This document shows positions 8,266-18,400 of a stretch of DNA of 64,000 nucleotides, piece by piece (position 1 is the stretch's first letter; the number at the start of each line of letters is the position of its first letter). The notes below the pieces were generated by a model. That model made no database searches. It was not told the origin of the DNA and was given only the letters and a program-made list of their open reading frames with translations. The position numbers and the translations under genes are program-made. The stretch comes from Candidatus Hinthialibacteria bacterium OLB16 (lineage in GTDB: Bacteria; Hinthialibacterota; Hinthialibacteria; OLB16), in the NCBI GenBank assembly GCA_001567115.1, contig LMZT01000048.1, forward strand, positions 1 to 64,000. The letters run 5' to 3'.

Positions 8266-9773
8266 CCCGCTCAGACTCCGGCCGCAATGGCCTGATCCTT
8301 CTGATTGTCCTGTGGGTCATGGTGGTCCTCTCTATCCTTGGGACCAGCTACTACCACCTTTCCACCATCGAGTTTCTGACCAACCGTAATGATCTGGAAA
8401 AACTCCAGGCGGAGCTCCTGGCTGAAAGCGCCCTCTATCTGGCTTATACCGATCTGAACCTGGAATCCTCCAAAGGCAGCTTCGATCTGTCCGGTGATTG
8501 GGCCGGTGGAGGCAAACTTTTCGAGCAGGCCACTCTGGGCAAAGGGCTATTCCAGATCTACACCGATGATGTCTATTCCGAAGAAGGCGGCACAAGGTTC
8601 GGCTTGAGAGATGAATGTTCAAAATTGAACCTGAATACAGCTACCCGGGAAATGCTTGAGAAACTTCCCAGGATGACTTCCGCCCGGGCCGCGGCGCTGA
8701 TCGACTGGCGTGACACCGACAGCCAGGTGACACGCGGGGGTGGCGCTGAAGAGGATTACTACAGTGACCTGTCACCGGCTTATTCCCCGCGCAATGGCCC
8801 GCTTCTCTCCCTTGGGGAACTCCTTCAGGTGAAAGGTTTCAATCCCAGAGTGGTCCTGGGTGAAGATGCCAATCGCGATGGCATTCTCCAGCCCGCGGAA
8901 AATGATGGCGATAAGAATGATCCCCCGGATAACCAGGATGGCAAGCTGGATCGAGGATTGCTCCCGTATATAACCGTGTATTCAGCCGACCGCAATGTGA
9001 ATGCTGCCGGGGAAAAGCGCATCAACATCAACACAGCGGATGAAAACACACTCAAGCAGCGCCTGATGTCCCATATCAGCGAAGAGAAAATCCGCAAGAT
9101 CATCGACCAGCGGTCAAAAACTAAATTTGAATCGGTGGTGGACCTCCTGGCTGGAGCTGAAAAGTCTCAAAAGGCCAGCTCGGCCGATTCCGAAAAGGAT
9201 TCCTCGAAAGACAGTTCATCAGAAGCAAAATCCTCCAGTGGCTCACAATCCGACTCGGACAAACAGTCCGACGGTGAGGATGAATCCGCCGATGAAGATG
9301 ACAAAAACTCGGATAAAAGGGCTGGCAGAAAAAAATCCGGCGGAGGGGGAAAAAACAAAAAAAAGCAGCCGGCAGCCGATGCGATTTTAACTGAAGAAGA
9401 ATTTATTAAAATCTGTGATGAGATCACCACAGTTGATGATGAAAACCTGCCTGGAATGATCAATATCAATACCGCCCCGCGCGAAGTCCTGATGTGCCTG
9501 CCCGGAATGAACCGTCGAATCGCCGATGAAATACTCGAGCACCGGGGCGGGGATCTTCAGTCATTTTCATCGGCGGGAGAGCTTCTCTCGCTTGATGCGA
9601 TGAATCTTGATAGATTCTCACGGATGTATCCGCTTCTGACTGTTCGATCTTCCATATTCGAGGCGCGTGCGGTGGGTTACCTCTCGGAGAGCAATGCCTA
9701 TGCCTCGGTTCTGGCTGTGATCGATCGAAGCGGAACCAGCCCAAAATTTCTTTATTACCGGGTGATGCGTTAA
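8262..9773 (+). CDS. gspK: Pseudopilus tip protein GspK with acidic insert
   Basis: A 503-residue GspK. The N-terminal helix is NGLILLIVLWVMVVLSILGT, without the Glu5 usual in pilins, as known for GspK. Two helix-hairpin-helix-like repeats follow: KLNLNTATREMLEKLPRM at about 125 and MININTAPREVLMCLPGMNR at about 401. Between them, at about residues 305-370, is a strongly charged Ser/Asp/Glu/Lys-rich insert (SEKDSSKDSSSEAKSSSGSQ and onward, then GGGGKNKKK) not seen in ordinary GspK. That makes it longer than the usual 300-350 residues. The start overlaps gspJ by four bases and the stop overlaps the gspL ATG. Confidence 0.9.
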   Translation: MTRSDSGRNGLILLIVLWVMVVLSILGTSYYHLSTIEFLTNRNDLEKLQAELLAESALYLAYTDLNLESSKGSFDLSGDWAGGGKLFEQATLGKGLFQIYTDDVYSEEGGTRFGLRDECSKLNLNTATREMLEKLPRMTSARAAALIDWRDTDSQVTRGGGAEEDYYSDLSPAYSPRNGPLLSLGELLQVKGFNPRVVLGEDANRDGILQPAENDGDKNDPPDNQDGKLDRGLLPYITVYSADRNVNAAGEKRININTADENTLKQRLMSHISEEKIRKIIDQRSKTKFESVVDLLAGAEKSQKASSADSEKDSSKDSSSEAKSSSGSQSDSDKQSDGEDESADEDDKNSDKRAGRKKSGGGGKNKKKQPAADAILTEEEFIKICDEITTVDDENLPGMININTAPREVLMCLPGMNRRIADEILEHRGGDLQSFSSAGELLSLDAMNLDRFSRMYPLLTVRSSIFEARAVGYLSESNAYASVLAVIDRSGTSPKFLYYRVMR

Positions 9774-11290
9774 TGGTCCGAAAAATTTCAGAAGCGGCAA
9801 TCCGGGTTGGTGCGGATGGAGCGGAATGGCTGGTCTGGCAGTCCAGGTCAGAAGCGCTCGCTTCCGGCCGCATGACTTCTTCCTACAGCCATGCCGCTGC
9901 GCTCGATCAGTGGATTGCCCGCACTGTCCGCCTGCACATGAAGCTGAAGCGCATCTGGCTCATTGCTGGCGCAGCGGAGTGCGCGCACCGCCGGATTACC
10001 ATCCCCGGAACCGACTTGAAGGTTATCAGCCAGGCCATCCCGCTGGCCATCGAGGAAGATTTGCCTCTGCCGCTCAGCCAGATGTACTGGACCTATCGGA
10101 CCCAGGTCGATGAAACCAGCAATTCGACTATCGTCGATGTGGTCGCCACCCCCATCAGCCTCTATACCGACTGGGAAGAGGCGATTCGTGAGCGGAAAAT
10201 CGACATTGCCGGGAGGATCCCGGAAGGCCCCCACCTGTGGCTCGAAATGGCGGCCATGCGCGGCTCGGATATCGATCTGCTGACTGTGTGGGGTGAACGC
10301 CGTGCAACACTGATCCGGGGCAATGAGCAGGGAATGAGCTCCCTCCTTGCCTTTGTTCGTGAACCGGGGGAACCCTGGGAGGATCTGCTGGCCGATCTGC
10401 GCAGGCCCTTCCAGTCACGGGATGAAAGTAAATCGATCCTCTCGATCTTCACCTCGAGGCGTCTTCAGAAACGAATCGAGGCTCTTCCGGACCTGCTTCC
10501 CCCCAATTCGGAAAACCTTCTGAATTCAGACAACTTTCTCAATGTGCCTGAACAGCAGCCTATTCCGGTCAGCCTGCTTGCGCTCAGGCGTTTGCGCCTG
10601 GAGGGAAGGGAACCCGGTATTCTTTTTGGTGATATCGAAGCCCAGAAACCAAGGGTTGAATTCAAAAGAGTTGCCACAGGCGTGGAAATCCCCTGGCAGG
10701 CAGTGGCTGTGGTTGTGGCCCTGATGACATGCCTTTCTCTGTGGTGGGCTTCCGGGCGTGTCGGCCAGCGTTTTATGAATGACCTTCAAGTCGCCCTCGG
10801 TTCGATCCGCGATCAGCAGGGGCTTCTGGATATGGAAAAGGAAGCCCTTTCCGACCTTTCCAAAGTCCGTTCAGACTGGGGAAGTGTCTGGCTGCAGCTT
10901 TCCCAGGAAATTTCACCCCAGACTACATTCAAGGATTTTTCTTTCAGCCAGGGGGCTGGAATCCGTGTGGATGGGATCACTTCCGATCAGGATGGTGTCT
11001 TCAATCTGGTGAACTTTCTTAAGAAAACAGGATATCTGGACAATGTCAGGATAATAAAAACCGAAAAATCGGATAAACAACTCTCTTTCCAGCTCTTAGC
11101 CGATTTCAAACCGGGACAGGTCTCGAAATTTCTGGTCGACCCAAGCAAAGTCCCGGTGGGGGTCGATAAGCCTCCTGCCAGCGATTCGAAACTGAAAGAA
11201 AATCCAGGTCAGGCAGAGAAACAGGCCGCCAAAGCACGGAACCGGGCTGACCGACCGCGAAAGAAACGTGAAAAGGCCAACCAGACATGA
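9773..11290 (+). CDS. gspL: GspL-like inner-membrane assembly protein
   Basis: A 505-residue protein. Its cytoplasmic N-terminal half (about 1-300) looks like the actin-like GspL/PilM domain (AIEEDLPLPLSQMYWTYRTQ is characteristic), followed by one membrane segment (about 306-326) and a periplasmic PilN-like ferredoxin-fold region (FKDFSFSQGAGIRVDGITSD). The C-terminal 35 residues are Lys/Arg/Ala-rich. GspL anchors GspE to the membrane and pairs with GspM, encoded next with a four-base overlap. Sequence conservation is low, so the call rests on architecture and position. PilM-PilN fusion would be an equivalent description. Confidence 0.8.
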   Translation: MVRKISEAAIRVGADGAEWLVWQSRSEALASGRMTSSYSHAAALDQWIARTVRLHMKLKRIWLIAGAAECAHRRITIPGTDLKVISQAIPLAIEEDLPLPLSQMYWTYRTQVDETSNSTIVDVVATPISLYTDWEEAIRERKIDIAGRIPEGPHLWLEMAAMRGSDIDLLTVWGERRATLIRGNEQGMSSLLAFVREPGEPWEDLLADLRRPFQSRDESKSILSIFTSRRLQKRIEALPDLLPPNSENLLNSDNFLNVPEQQPIPVSLLALRRLRLEGREPGILFGDIEAQKPRVEFKRVATGVEIPWQAVAVVVALMTCLSLWWASGRVGQRFMNDLQVALGSIRDQQGLLDMEKEALSDLSKVRSDWGSVWLQLSQEISPQTTFKDFSFSQGAGIRVDGITSDQDGVFNLVNFLKKTGYLDNVRIIKTEKSDKQLSFQLLADFKPGQVSKFLVDPSKVPVGVDKPPASDSKLKENPGQAEKQAAKARNRADRPRKKREKANQT

Positions 11291-11826
11291 CCCTCCTCGG
11301 AATGGAAGTATCACAGAGAGAGACTGTTCTGCTGGGCGTGACCCTCGGGGTTGCCGTCATTTTTGGCCTATATCTCCTGTCAAAATCGACTGGTGGGGCG
11401 GGAGATTCTCCGGCGGATTTCTATGCCTCACTCGATGCCTCTTCCTCCCGGTTGAATACCAGCCTGATGGCGGTTTCCAAATTGAAAAAGAATATGAATA
11501 TCGGGAAGTTTTTTCTCCCCCCAACGGATGATTCCGCCCGGGTGATGACCCATATCGATAAAGTGGCGCGAGCCTCGGGGCTGAATTTCCCTGCATTGAC
11601 CGCAACACGCCCCAAAAAAGGCCGTCGTTTCCAGACAATTAACTACCGTTTTTCAAGCACCTCCAATCTGAATGCCCTGGTCAAATTTGTGGACGAAATC
11701 CAGAAGGGGGAATACCTCATCTGCCTGGAAAACTGGGATATGAAACCTGCCGAAGCCTCCGAAAATATTTCGGCGAACCTGTCCCTGAGAGCCTATTTTG
11801 CACCGGCTGAGGGAGGACGGAAATGA
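11287..11826 (+). CDS. gspM: GspM/PilO-like protein
   Basis: A 179-residue protein with a short cytoplasmic tail, one membrane segment (about residues 14-32, LLGVTLGVAVIFGLYLLS) and a periplasmic ferredoxin-like domain of PilO/GspM type (INYRFSSTSNLNALVKFVDE near 117-136). It is expected to dimerise with the preceding GspL. It overlaps gspL and the following gspC by four bases each. Primary sequence alone would be weak; position between L and C makes the assignment good. Confidence 0.75.
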   Translation: MTLLGMEVSQRETVLLGVTLGVAVIFGLYLLSKSTGGAGDSPADFYASLDASSSRLNTSLMAVSKLKKNMNIGKFFLPPTDDSARVMTHIDKVARASGLNFPALTATRPKKGRRFQTINYRFSSTSNLNALVKFVDEIQKGEYLICLENWDMKPAEASENISANLSLRAYFAPAEGGRK

Positions 11827-12259
11827 ATAACCTTCCTCAAAACAGAGAGGCCTGGCTGGAGCTGGTCAAGGCATGGGGCTGGACAATCGCGCTGATCATT
11901 CTGGCTGTGTTCCTGATGTGGCAGGGGTTGACACTCTATCAGTCCGTGCGAAGCTGGCAGAACTTGTCGGACAGGGTACAATCGACACTCGCTGATGGGG
12001 CGGCTCAAGCACAAAATAAAAAGAATGGGAAGGTCGAGGCAGAAGGGAGAGCCATTTCTTCGACATTCTTTTACCGCCCGCAGCCTGACTACAAACTCAG
12101 CGCCATCTTCGACAACAAGGCGGTGATCAACGGGCAGGAGCTCAAGGCCGGGGATCGGGTTGGCAGTGCCTGATCGAGAAGATCGATATTGAATCTGTAA
12201 CCATCCGTGAGGATGGATCAAGCAAATCCCGGGAAATTCCGATGCACCCGGGGCCATGA
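11823..12259 (+). CDS. gspC: GspC-like linker protein (frameshifted near end)
   Basis: A bitopic membrane protein with a transmembrane segment at about residues 19-38 (WTIALIILAVFLMWQGLTLY). The periplasmic homology region includes FYRPQPDYKLSAIFDNKAVI and GQELKAGDRV, typical of GspC/PilP, which links the inner membrane platform to the secretin. The frame stops at 12173. The next frame continues LIEKIDIESVTIREDGSS to a stop at 12257-12259, completing the HR-domain fold. One extra T near 12160 would give GDRVWQCLIEKI, so an assembly indel is likely. There is no PDZ domain; the repaired protein is about 145 residues. Confidence 0.75.
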
Positions 12260-12444
12260 GGAGTTGATTAACGGGTTAAGCCAGATCATCGCGTGAGTAT
12301 CACGCCGACCTGGAATCCTTTGCAGGCCTGATCCAGGCACGTTTCGGAGGGGCTGGGGAAACCGAAACGTGACCAGGGGGCTATGCTTCGGTCCAGCCAG
12401 CGGTTTGTTAGGGACAGCCGCGGACCAGGAATGCAGAGGGATGT
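12260..12444 (+). promoter_or_regulatory. Structured leader upstream of the giant secretin gene
   Basis: The only sizeable gap in the operon contains a run of adjacent inverted repeats. GCGTGA/TCACGC is at 12291-12305 with a 3-base loop. CCTGGA/TCCAGG is at 12309-12337. A perfect 10-base pair CACGTTTCGG/CCGAAACGTG is at 12338-12371. GGTCC..GCGG/CCGC..GGACC is at 12390-12426, ending 18 bases before the ATG. None is followed by a T-run, so simple termination is unlikely. It does not match a riboswitch consensus I know. It may tune expression of the last gene or protect a processed transcript. Confidence 0.5.
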
Positions 12445-15400
12445 ATGAGGACCCATGTGCTCATTGGGGCAATAATTGCCCACACTTTAATTGCGTCCGG
12501 ACTCTGGGCGCAGAATACCGCCGCGCCACCTGAACCTCCGGCGCCGCTGACGCTCACCCAACCGGCTGCTTCTGCGGCATCCGGTGCGAGCGGAGGAGCA
12601 GCTGCTCCAGCAGCGGCGAGTGCCTGCTGTGGCCACAGCTCCAGCTGTGGAGTCGAATCCATCCACAACTTCGGCGCCTCCCGCTGAACCGGCTAAAAGC
12701 CCCCTCAACTTCAAGGATGCCGAAATGGCAGTCGTCTTGAAGTATATTTCGGACAAAACCGGGAAACCCATTATCAGCAGCGGTGGCATCGACAAAAAAG
12801 TCACCCTCATCAATCCGCGCGCTCAGACAGATGCGGAGAATCTCAAACTGCTCTACAAAATTCTGTCAACCATGGGGATTGCCGTAGTCGATACCGGCGA
12901 CCTGATTATGGTCATGCCTCTGGCCGATGCACGGGAAAGCCAGATTCCGATTGTCTCCGAAAAGGAGCTGGCTCCCGGGACTGAAGAGATCATGACCTAC
13001 ACCCGACGGCTTCGTTTCAGCAAGGTGAAAAGCCTTGTCGATCTCCTGAAGCCAATGGTTCGTGATGGAGATGCCCTCACCTATGATGAGGGGAGCAATT
13101 CTCTTTTCTACACAGATACACGTTCCTACGTCCAGCGCCTCTCCGAGCTGGTCGATATGGTGGACAAGGAACCCCACCAGGAGATCCAGACCCAGGCCCG
13201 TGCCATACGGAATGCCTCTGCAACAGCCTTACTGGAACCCTGCCAGCAATTCCTGAAAACCTATGCGACGCTGAACGGTTCCGTGACTCCTGAAACTGTC
13301 ATACGGGTCGACCCCAGCCTGAACACGCTGGTCATGCGGGGACCGGCACGGGAACTGGAAGTTCTGGGAACTGTTCTCGATCGCCTGGATTCCGGCCCAA
13401 GACGGGAACGGCCGCTCGAGACCCGTCGGCGGGCAGTGAACCATGTTAATGCACAGGAGCTGCTGAAATCCGCTCAAGCCTTCCTGCGCCGCCTGGTTCT
13501 TGTTGGAGGTACGGTCGGTGATGCACCACGAACCTCTTTGAGCTACGAACCATTAACCCGCGAAATCATCATGCGCGGCCCCGATCATGAACTGGATGCC
13601 TTGGAAGCGGTCCTCAATGAGCTCGATAAACCTGTCACGAGCCGCAGCCGGAAGGTCAACTACGCCGATCCCGATATATTCATCAAAGATGCACTGAACC
13701 TGCTGAACCAGGATTATGCAGCCGAGGGCCGTCCCGGTTTCAGGCATTCCATAACCTGGAAGCACGACCCCTTCAATCCCTCCATGATCCTCTTCCGTGG
13801 GCCATCCGAAGAGCTCGACCGCTTGTTCCCTATCCTGGACCAGATCGATAAACCCAGCACAACTCAGAACCGCCGTTTCTTCCGGAAACCGGAAGAAATC
13901 TTCCCGGAAGCCCTGAATCTGCTGGTCGACCAGTATCACCATGATGGGATTCCCAAATTCAGGCACTCCATCACCTGGCGCAGGGATCCCCTCAATCCGA
14001 TCAACATCATCATCAAAGGACCCGCGGAGGAGCTCTCCCGTCTGATGGTGATCCTGGACCAGCTCGACAAACCTCTGGTCGAAAGAACACGCCCGATTTA
14101 CAGCGCCACCCCGGAGGTCTTCATTCCAGCTGCCATCGAACGAATGGTGCGTAAATTCGAAGATGAAGGGCTGAAAGACTACCGCGCTTCGATTACCTGG
14201 AAACGGGAAGAGTTCAATCCTTCCATTCTGGTCATCAAAGGCCCTCCGGCGGAACTCGACAGCCTGTTTCCCATCCTGGATCTGCTGGATAAGCCGTTGT
14301 CAGTCCAGCAGCGCATATTCAACAACCGGACACCGGAAGAAGTTTTCCCCCGTGCGCTGGATCTGCTGGTCAGGCAGTACGCCGATGAAGGCCGTCCAGG
14401 TTATATTCCTTCGGTCACCTGGAAAAAGGACCCGTTGAATCCCTCGCTGGTCAATATCAAAGCTCCTGCGGAAGAATTAACCCGCCTCTCGGCGCTGCTC
14501 GAACGCCTCGACACCCCGACCACCGAGCGCATACGGCGTTTTTATGACACCCCACCTGAGGAAGTCATTCCGGAAGCCCTTGAAATCGTTGTCCAAAAGC
14601 TGGCTGATGCCGGGCAGGCTGGATATCAACCCCTGACTGAGTGGAAAAAAGATGAACTGAACCCCAGCCAGGTGATCCTCAAAGCGCCGGCAACCGAGCT
14701 GGATCTGCTGATGCCCATCCTCGATCAGCTCGATAAGCCGATTGCTGTGCAGGATCGGCGGTTTCACACCCTGGCTCCAGCCGAGGGGTTTGCGCGCGCC
14801 CTGGAACTGGTCCTCAGGCAGTATGAGGAGGAAGGGCAACCCAACTACCGCCACTCCCTGTCCTGGAAACAGGATCCGCTCGACCCTTCGATTATCCACC
14901 TGCGCGGCCCCCAGGAGGAGCTTGCACTGCTGGTGAAATATCTGGATCAGATCGACAAGCCGTTGATCGAACGCACCCGTCAGTTCTTCAACAACACCCC
15001 CGATACCCTGATCCCGGCGGCGATTGAACGCCTCGTGGCTAAAAAAGCGGAGAATGGTTTCCCGGGCTATAAACCCACCATCACCTGGAAGCGGGAAGAA
15101 TTCAACCCTTCCGTGATCATCATCAAAGGGCCTCCTGAGGAGCTCGATCTGCTCTTTCCGATTCTTGAAAACCTGGACCGCCCCCTGGTGGTCTCCAGCC
15201 GTGCCATCAACTATGGCACCGCCGAAGAGGTGATTCCCCTGGCCAGAGAAAGGCTCAAACAGCATTTCGTGGATATCGGCCGCCCCCAGTATGAGCCGGT
15301 CACCACTTACCGGGTCGATCCGCTCAATGGGAACCTGGTGATGACAGGCCCTCAGGAGGAGATCACCGCCCTTGCGACTGTTCTGAATGAGATCGATGTT

Positions 15401-18400
15401 CCACGCTCCCAGACCACCAACATCACCCTTCAGGAATTTCCTCTCGGTGTTGCACAGCCAGCCGATCTGATCTCCGCCGCTTCGGAATACCTGGCACGGC
15501 GTGTCGCTCTGGAAGGAAAAAGGGGAGACAAACCGAATGTGACCTACCAGGTCAATCCCCTCACCCGCTCGATAACCCTGCGCGGCCCGGCCACCCAGCT
15601 TGCTTATGTCACCCAGATCATGAAAGCGGTCGAGCAGAATACCCGACGTGGCCAGAAACCTCTCATTGTCTATCCCGAACAGACCACGGTCACGCAGCTC
15701 TATGCCGATCTCAGCCAGTGGATAGTCATGACTTTTCCGCCTGAATCCAGCCCAGGGATCCTTCAAATTCCCCGCCTGGATGCATTGGTGATCTCTGCCC
15801 GTCCTGAAGATGAGGCCCTGATCCGGAACTGGATTCGAATTCTCGATCAGGAAGGGGCCGAGCAGAAAGTGCTGCGCATGGTTCCGATCGAGAACTCCAT
15901 CCCGACCACCATATCCAACGCCATTCGAACCCTGATTCCCTCCAGCTCCGGGATCATGTATCCCGATGACACTGCCAGCCGCATTCTGATCCGTGATACA
16001 TCAGCCTCGATCGAGAAAATGGTCGGATATATCAAGGAACTGGACCAGCCGATCGAAGGCCAGGACATTATTCTCGAGGTTAAAAACCTCAAGAGCGCCA
16101 ACCCTTACTATGCGTATTCTGCGTTGAATGAATTTTCGACCCAGCTGGCTCAGTTCCGCGGAAAGCCGAAAACCAAGGCCCGTGTCATTTTCGAACCGAC
16201 ATCCTCATCGATCCTCTTCTTTGGCAAGAAAGAGGATGTCAAGGAACTCATCAGTGTGGCAGAGAAACTCGACCATGTGGCTCTGGCCGACACCAAACCC
16301 CAGATCATCCAGCTGAAAAACGCCCAGGCCACCCAGGTGTACAGCCAGCTGTCTCAGCTGCTGCCGACCATCACCAATAAACAGAATCCGCCGGTTATCA
16401 TTCCGGATGCACGCTTAAACAGCCTGCTGATCGCCGCTTCACCGGGAGATGCCACACGTGTCACTGAAATCATCAGGGGGCTGGATGCCCAGGGTGGGGA
16501 TGAGATTTCTCCAAAGATCATCAAACTTGAAAATGCTGAGGTATCTTACCTCTACTCAACCATTTCCCAGCTGATCACAGGCGCAGGGAAAGTCCTGCCG
16601 GATTATCGCTCCAACAGCCTCATCATTCTCGACAGCACTGCCAATGTCCAGCGATTGATGCCGTTTATCGAGCAGCTCGACAGCGCTGAGGGCACCGAGG
16701 ATATGGTGCTTGAAATATTCAAGTCCGAATCGGCCTCGATTTATTACCTGTATTATACCATTACCGAATATGCCTCCCGCCTGGCCGCCAAAAAGGGGAA
16801 ATCACGAACCAAATCATTGGTTCAATATGACCCCTACACCTCCAATCTGATCCTGATGGGCGACCGGAATGAGGTGAAGGAACTCATCGAACTGGCCAAG
16901 AAGCTCGACAAGGTCGCACTGGCCGATGCCAAACCAACCTTCATCTCGCTCAAAAATTCGCGAGCGGATATGCTTGCCAGCCGCCTCAGCAGCCTGCTGC
17001 CGGATCTCACCAGCCGCCAGAATCCTCCGAAGATTCTGCCTGATACCAGGTTGAACCTGCTGATTGTCGCTGCCTCACCGGATGACACCACCAAGGTTCT
17101 GGATCTTGTTAAGGCATTGGATGTGTCTGCTGTGGATACCCTTGGAAATCGCCTGGTCAAGCTGGAGAACGCCGAAGCTTCCATGATCGCTTCTTCGCTT
17201 CAGCCTCTTCTCTCCGAAGCCGGGAAGATGATTCCCGATTACCGCACCAACAGTGTTTTGATTCTTGACAGCACGGAAAGCATCAACCGTGTGATGCCAT
17301 TTATTGAGCAGTTTGATTCTGCAGAAAGCCGCGAGAACCTGATTGTCAAGGTTCTCCAGATGAAAACACCGAATGTTTATGCCATCTACAATCCGCTTTC
17401 GACTTATGCCTCCCAGCTGGCGGCTGCAAAGGGAACTCAAACACGCTCCCGCCCACAGGTGATTGTCGAACCATCCACCCAGTCGGTCATTGTGATCGGA
17501 CGCTCTGCCGATGTGGATGATATCCTGCGCATGGCCGAAGAACTCGATAAACTCCAGTGGCAGGGCCAGGAGCCGGTCTTTATCAGGATCGAGAATGCCA
17601 TCGCATCGACAGTGGCCAGCAGCCTCAGAATCATGATGCCCTCGATTGCCAAGGGGGGCGCTTCTGCCCAGATCGTGGCCGATGACCGCATCAATGTCCT
17701 GCTTGTGCTCGCTCAGCCCAGTGATCTCGAAAAGATCAAGGAACTGGCCGCCAAATTGGATATCAAGGATTCAGGGGATTTGATCTCGCGGATAATTCCG
17801 CTCAAATCGGCCCCGGCTTACAGTGTTTATTCACCCCTGATGGCTCTCAAATCTCCGCGAGCTGGTGACTTATGATACCAACTCGAACTCACTTATTATC
17901 CGGGACACCTCCGCCTCTATGAAAATGCTGGAAGGCATTATTCATGACCTGGATACAGCCGATGCCACTTCTGAATGGGTGACCGAGGTTCGAACCCTGC
18001 GCCAGATCGATCCATCCTATCTGGTGCAGACATTGAGCCAGCTTTCCACCCAGATGTCTCTGCGCAAAGGCAAGAGCCGCCCCCAGAGCTTCGCCTATGC
18101 TGAACCCATCTCGGGCTCGATTATCCTCGTGGGGGTTACCGAGGAGCTGAAGCCGGCCATCGACCTGATCGAAAGGCTCGAGGCTGCCGGAAAGGTCGGA
18201 GGAAAACTCAGGCTCTTCTTTCTCAAATACACCCGCGCTCAGACCCTGGCCAATCAGTTGCGCCAGGTGTTCCAGTCTTACCGGCAGTCTCCGGGCGCAG
18301 CCCAGACCACAGTCATCTCCGATGTCTTTACCAACTCGATCATCGGAATCGGCTCTGAAATCGACCTCCAGCGCCTGGATGAGCTGATTGTCAAACTCGA

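Noticed and set aside
12291-12426. Known riboswitch (for example cyclic-di-GMP) in the secretin leader
   Set aside because: Conserved GEMM or other riboswitch core sequences that I can recall do not match; only hairpins are supported.
14477-15766. Long antisense reading frame of about 429 codons opposite the secretin
   Set aside because: It lies wholly opposite array A and is open only because of the repeated codon pattern of the sense gene. The sense protein has clear N-domain signatures.
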